The notes beneath the pieces were generated by a model, which had not been told where the DNA came from, ran no database searches, and worked only from the letters and a program-made list of their open reading frames with translations. From NCBI RefSeq assembly GCF_050433225.1, contig NZ_JBNPXQ010000001.1, forward strand, positions 1,116,001 through 1,180,000: DNA of 64,000 nt, in the 5' to 3' direction. Made by a program: the position numbers and the translations under genes. How positions within the stretch are numbered: position 1 is the stretch's first letter; every line of letters starts with the position of its first letter. Origin of the DNA: Sphingomonas_D zeicaulis (GTDB taxonomy: Bacteria; Pseudomonadota; Alphaproteobacteria; Sphingomonadales; Sphingomonadaceae). Positions 60,761 through 64,000 of this stretch are shown here, piece by piece.

Positions 60761-63466
60761 TCAGCTGCCAATCTCCACCGTGGTCGCGATGCCGGCCACC
60801 GGCGGCCGGCCATCCACCGCAGCAGGCTGGCCACCGCCGATCCACAATTCCGCGGCACTGGCGGGCACGCGCCGTTCGCCCTGTTCGTCGATCACCGCGA
60901 AGGCATCGGCATCGAGCGTGAAGCGCACCGTACGGGTCTCTCCGCGCTTCAACGGCACGCGCTGGAACCCCTTCAACGCCCGCAGCGGCGCACCGGGCAG
61001 CGCGCGATGGACGTAGAGTTGCACGACCTCGGCACCATCACGACCGCCGGCGTTTGTCACGTCGACCGCGACCTCCAGCGGCTCGCTTGGCTTGAGCCGT
61101 TTCGCGCTGAGCACCGGTTTGGCATAAGTGAAGCGGGTGTAGCTGAGGCCATGGCCGAACGGATACAACGGCTTGCCGCTGAAATAGCGGTAGGTGCGGC
61201 CCGCCATGCTGTAATCCTTGAAGCCCGGCAGATCCTCGGCGGCGCGGTAGAAGGTGACCGGCAGGCGGCCCGAGGGGCTGTAATCGCCGGCGATCAGATC
61301 GGCGACGGCGCGTCCGCCGGGACCACCGGGATACCAGGCCTCGACAATCGCGGGGATATGCTTGTCCGCCCAGTTCACCGCGAGCGCACTGCCGTTCATC
61401 AGCACCAGCACCACCGGCTTGCGGGTGCCGCCGAGCGCTTCGAGCAGCTTCTGCTGCGGCGCCGGCAGATCCAGGCTGGTGCGGTCGCCGCCGAGGAAGC
61501 CCGGGGCGGAGACGCGCATCTCCTCCCCCTCCAGCTTGGCGGTGAGCCCCGCGACATAAACGACGAGATCGGCGGCCTTGGCGGCCGTGATGGCGGCTTC
61601 CTCACGCTCGCCGAAATTGCTCCAGGCAAGGCTCTGGTCGCCGCGGCCGCCGCGCTGCCGCGCCTCGACGACGATCCGATAGCGCTTGCCCGCGGAGAGC
61701 GCGATCTCGCCATCGGCGATCGTCGAAGGATCGGCGGCATCCCAGGCATTGACGACCTCGCTCCCGTCGATAGTGATGCGATAGCCATCGAAGCTGTTGA
61801 GCTTGAAGCGATAGGCGCCGGTTTCGGTGGGGGCGATATAGCCCGTCCAGCGGATCGCGCTGTCACGCTCCTGCCGGTTGGGGCGGCCCCAGGTGAAGCG
61901 GATATTGGTTTCACGACCGCTGCGCACCGGCTTGCCGGTGAGGGCGGGGCCGGCGAACTCCTCGACCATGACGCCCTTCGCCGAGCAGGCGGCGTCGATA
62001 CACAATGCCGCATCGGGCACGGTCTTGAGCGGCGCGCCGGTCAGCCCGGTACCCTCGACATAGTCGTTTTGCGCATCGGGATAGCGCTGGCGAAGCCCTG
62101 CGAGCACGGTCACCGGCTTCGACGGCGTGCCGTTATAATTGCCGACCAGTGCGTCAACGCTGTCGGCATTGGGGCCGATCACCGCGATCCGGCGCGGCGC
62201 CGCCTTGAGGGGGAGCAGCCCGTCATTCTTGAGCAGCACCATCGAGGCGCGGGCAACGTCCATTGCTAGCGCGGCATGCTCGGGCGTGTCGAAGTCGGTC
62301 GCGGGGATCGCGAAATAGGGCACCTGCGCTGGCGGATCGAACAGGCCGAGGCGGATGCGCGCCTCCATCAATCGCGTGATCGCCCGGTCGAGCACGGCTT
62401 CCGGCAGCAGCCCGGACGTTACCGCGCGCACCACCACCTGCGGATCGGTGCCCTTGTTCGCGGAGAATTCGGCGCAGAACAGATCCGTGCCCGCCTTCAG
62501 CGCAGCCGCGGCGGCTTCCTCGGGCGTGCGGCTGTAGCGGTGCGCCTCCGGCTTGAAGAAATCGGCGATCGCCGCGCAGTCCGAAACGATATGGCCATCG
62601 AACCCCCAGGCGCCGCGGATGCGCGACTGGAGCAGCGGCGTCGCGCAGGCGGGAACGCCATCGATCGCGTTATAGGCGCACATCACGGCCGCCGCCTTGC
62701 CCTCGACCACCGCCGCCCTGAAGGCGGGGAGATAGGTATCCTCTAGGTCGTGGCGCGAGGGATGGATGTCGTCGCGGTGGCGATCGGCCTCGGGGCCGCT
62801 GTGCACCGCGAAATGCTTCGCGGTCGCGACCGTCTTGTAATAGCGCGGATCGTCGCCCTGCAGGCCGGTGATAAAGGCGACACCGAGGCGGCCGGTGAGA
62901 TAGGGATCCTCGCCGAACGTCTCCTGCCCACGCCCCCAGCGCGGATCGCGGAAGATGTTGATGTTGGGCGACCAGACGGTGAGGCCGCGATACTGGCGCG
63001 AACTGCCGTCGGCACCGCGCTCGGCGACATATTTGGCGCGGAACTCGGTCGCGATCGCGTCCGCGGTGCGGTGGATCAACGGCGCATCGAAGGTGGCGGC
63101 GAGGCCGATCGCCTGTGGAAAGACCGTCGCCTCGCCGGCGCGGGCAACGCCGTGCAGTCCTTCGCTCCACCAGTCATAGGCGGGGATGCCGAGACGAGGG
63201 ATGCCGGGCGCCTCATGTTTTAGTTGAGCGGCCTTCTCCTCCAATGTCATGCGCGCGACCAGCGCGGCGGCACGCGTCCTGGCATCGGCGGCGGCTGCCG
63301 CTGCGTCGGGGGCATCGGCCGGGGCGGGCTCGGCGAGGGCAGGGGCGGCATTGATCGCCAATGCCAGGGCGAGGGCGGCTCCGGCGAATCTCCGCTGCTT
63401 CGATTGGCTGCGATTCGAAATGCAGTTTGGCCGATCAATCGCAAACCGTGCGGGCCGCAGGCGCAT
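60761..63466 (-). CDS. GH3 beta-glucosidase/beta-xylosidase with PA14 insertion
   Basis: 901 residues from the ATG at 63466, with GGGGAGAG upstream. A basic N terminus precedes a hydrophobic segment (GAALALALAINAAPALA), a signal peptide. The GH3 barrel has YDWWSEGLHGVARAG, VWSPNINIFRDPRWGRGQET and the nucleophile D296 in HIVSDCAAI. Residues ~470-620 hold a PA14-like insert (IRWTGYIAPTETGAYRFKLN). The C-terminal sandwich and a fibronectin-III-like end follow (FPFGHGLSYTRF-type sequence, here YPFGHGLSYTRF). It would release terminal beta-glucose or beta-xylose units in the periplasm. It faces the convergent cydC gene. Confidence 0.95.
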   Translation of the reverse strand: MRLRPARFAIDRPNCISNRSQSKQRRFAGAALALALAINAAPALAEPAPADAPDAAAAAADARTRAAALVARMTLEEKAAQLKHEAPGIPRLGIPAYDWWSEGLHGVARAGEATVFPQAIGLAATFDAPLIHRTADAIATEFRAKYVAERGADGSSRQYRGLTVWSPNINIFRDPRWGRGQETFGEDPYLTGRLGVAFITGLQGDDPRYYKTVATAKHFAVHSGPEADRHRDDIHPSRHDLEDTYLPAFRAAVVEGKAAAVMCAYNAIDGVPACATPLLQSRIRGAWGFDGHIVSDCAAIADFFKPEAHRYSRTPEEAAAAALKAGTDLFCAEFSANKGTDPQVVVRAVTSGLLPEAVLDRAITRLMEARIRLGLFDPPAQVPYFAIPATDFDTPEHAALAMDVARASMVLLKNDGLLPLKAAPRRIAVIGPNADSVDALVGNYNGTPSKPVTVLAGLRQRYPDAQNDYVEGTGLTGAPLKTVPDAALCIDAACSAKGVMVEEFAGPALTGKPVRSGRETNIRFTWGRPNRQERDSAIRWTGYIAPTETGAYRFKLNSFDGYRITIDGSEVVNAWDAADPSTIADGEIALSAGKRYRIVVEARQRGGRGDQSLAWSNFGEREEAAITAAKAADLVVYVAGLTAKLEGEEMRVSAPGFLGGDRTSLDLPAPQQKLLEALGGTRKPVVLVLMNGSALAVNWADKHIPAIVEAWYPGGPGGRAVADLIAGDYSPSGRLPVTFYRAAEDLPGFKDYSMAGRTYRYFSGKPLYPFGHGLSYTRFTYAKPVLSAKRLKPSEPLEVAVDVTNAGGRDGAEVVQLYVHRALPGAPLRALKGFQRVPLKRGETRTVRFTLDADAFAVIDEQGERRVPASAAELWIGGGQPAAVDGRPPVAGIATTVEIGS

Positions 63467-63744
63467 ATCACTCTCCCCTGAAATCCGTTCGGCTCTCGGG
63501 CCGGTCGCCGCGCGCGACCGCTCGCGGTCCGCAGGTCATGGAATGATAGCGGTAACGTTGCAACCGTCAGCGAACGAAAAGAGTGGCAGGAAAGCGAAAG
63601 CGCCGCGCACCGAGAGGCTCGCGGATTGACTTGCACGCATGGTTGCGATGTTTTCCGCGACGCGACCGCGCAGGCGCTTCCCGATCGCGGAGAGAAAACG
63701 CCACGGCGCACACCCGGCACGGATTGTTTAGGAGATCGGATCCC
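63467..63744. promoter_or_regulatory. Divergent promoter region of GH3 and the right-edge gene
   Basis: A 278-base gap between the divergent GH3 and lyase-like genes. Near 63552-63561, GTAACGTTGC is palindromic apart from one pair around an ACGT centre, the form of LacI-type sugar-repressor operators; it overlaps GTTGCAAC. No LacI-type gene is in the window. No RNA gene or open frame of note is seen here. Confidence 0.35.
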
Positions 63745-64000
63745 ATGCGCCTCTCGCCCTTTTCAGCGATGATAGCGGTTACCCTCATCGCGCAGCCCGC
63801 CGCCGCGAAGGTCATTGGCCATATGACCGTGGCCGAGTCGATCAGCGCGGCGCGGATCGCGCAGCTGCCTGCAGCGGAGCGATCGGCATGGCGTGCCTAT
63901 CTCACGCGGTCGCAGGCGCTGATGGCGGCGGACAAGGCCGCGCTGGCGGAAGAGCGCAAGGGCATTGCCGCGCCGGAAGGCCCGCCATCGGGCCCGGGCG
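63745..64000 (+). CDS. N-terminal fragment of a secreted protein, possibly a PL10 pectate lyase
   Basis: The ATG at 63745 follows GGAGATC, and the frame is open to the window end (85 residues). A signal peptide (FSAMIAVTLIAQPAAA) is followed by ISAARIAQLPAAERSAWRAY and LTRSQALMAADKAALAEERK, ending in a Pro/Gly linker. From memory this helical stretch and the PPSGPG linker are like the N terminus of PL10 pectate lyases of sphingomonads; the catalytic domain is off the edge. A pectin role would fit the neighbouring glycosidases, but this stays tentative. Confidence 0.6.
   Translation, partial: MRLSPFSAMIAVTLIAQPAAAKVIGHMTVAESISAARIAQLPAAERSAWRAYLTRSQALMAADKAALAEERKGIAAPEGPPSGPG

Noticed and set aside
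63541..63783. Repeated ATGATAGCGGT near 63542 and inside the right-edge gene near 63768
   Set aside because: The second copy lies in the signal-peptide codons of the lyase-like gene, so the match is more likely chance than a paired operator.
1..64000. tRNA, rRNA, CRISPR, insertion sequence, prophage or toxin-antitoxin genes
   Set aside because: I looked through the intergenic gaps and predicted proteins for these and found no cloverleaf, array, transposase, integrase or paired small toxin gene that I could support.

Overview
The window reads as a chromosomal segment of a high-GC alphaproteobacterium, most likely a sphingomonad (Sphingomonas or a close relative). This rests on the strong GC bias at third codon positions, three large TonB-dependent receptors with IVVTA/IVVTG TonB boxes, a CysNC fusion, an FNR/FixK-type regulator beside cytochrome bd genes, and polysaccharide-utilisation clusters of the sphingomonad/Caulobacter style. 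These are judgements from reading proteins, not database searches. I see no rRNA, tRNA, CRISPR array, insertion sequence, phage gene or integrase.

Layout. 1-8.9 kb: an AraC-type regulator (cut by the left edge) divergent from an aldo/keto reductase, an NTF2-like secreted protein and an MFS transporter; then valS, a MATE exporter and a convergent diacylglycerol-kinase-like lipid kinase. 9-14.2 kb: a xylan locus with a GH10 xylanase and a GH43 enzyme on the minus strand, divergent from an uncharacterised six-hairpin glycosidase-like protein. 14.2-19.4 kb: an SDR/LysR divergent pair, then a tightly coupled metG-tatD-MBL hydrolase-56-aa membrane protein operon. 19.4-32.5 kb: a large catabolic region of two divergent operons. 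The minus operon is TonB receptor, KstD-like flavoprotein, two SDRs and two Lrp/AsnC regulators. The plus operon is an HsaA-like flavin-dependent oxygenase, a meta-cleavage-product-type hydrolase, a 2-hydroxypenta-2,4-dienoate hydratase, an acylating acetaldehyde dehydrogenase, a 4-hydroxy-2-oxovalerate aldolase and a second KstD-like flavoprotein. 32.5-43.8 kb: an arabinan/L-arabinose locus with an aldose 1-epimerase, a GntR/FadR regulator, an AraD1-family protein, an L-arabinose 1-dehydrogenase-like oxidoreductase, GH51 and two GH43 enzymes, and a TonB receptor. 43.9-48.5 kb: another TonB receptor, an SGNH-like lipoprotein and a LuxR regulator. 48.6-52.2 kb: cysD-cysNC-cysQ sulfate activation. 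52.2-60.7 kb: a secreted glycine-repeat protein, an FNR-type regulator, cydX-cydB-cydA, and the divergent exporter genes cydD-cydC. 60.8-64 kb: a GH3 enzyme with a PA14 insert and, at the right edge, the start of a secreted protein resembling the N terminus of PL10 pectate lyases.

How it fits together. Most of the accessory content serves plant-material use: outer-membrane uptake, periplasmic glycosidases for xylan, arabinan and probably pectin, and oxidative L-arabinose catabolism. The 19.4-32.5 kb region looks like a pathway that desaturates an alicyclic ketone or steroid-like ring, hydroxylates it and finishes through the classical meta-cleavage lower pathway. No ring-cleavage dioxygenase and no flavin reductase are visible in it. 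That gap, the recurring GTCnGAsTA sites around the arabinose genes, an 18-bp palindrome that contains the ribosome binding site of the luxR-type gene, and a clear FNR-type box between cydA and cydD are the most interesting signals.
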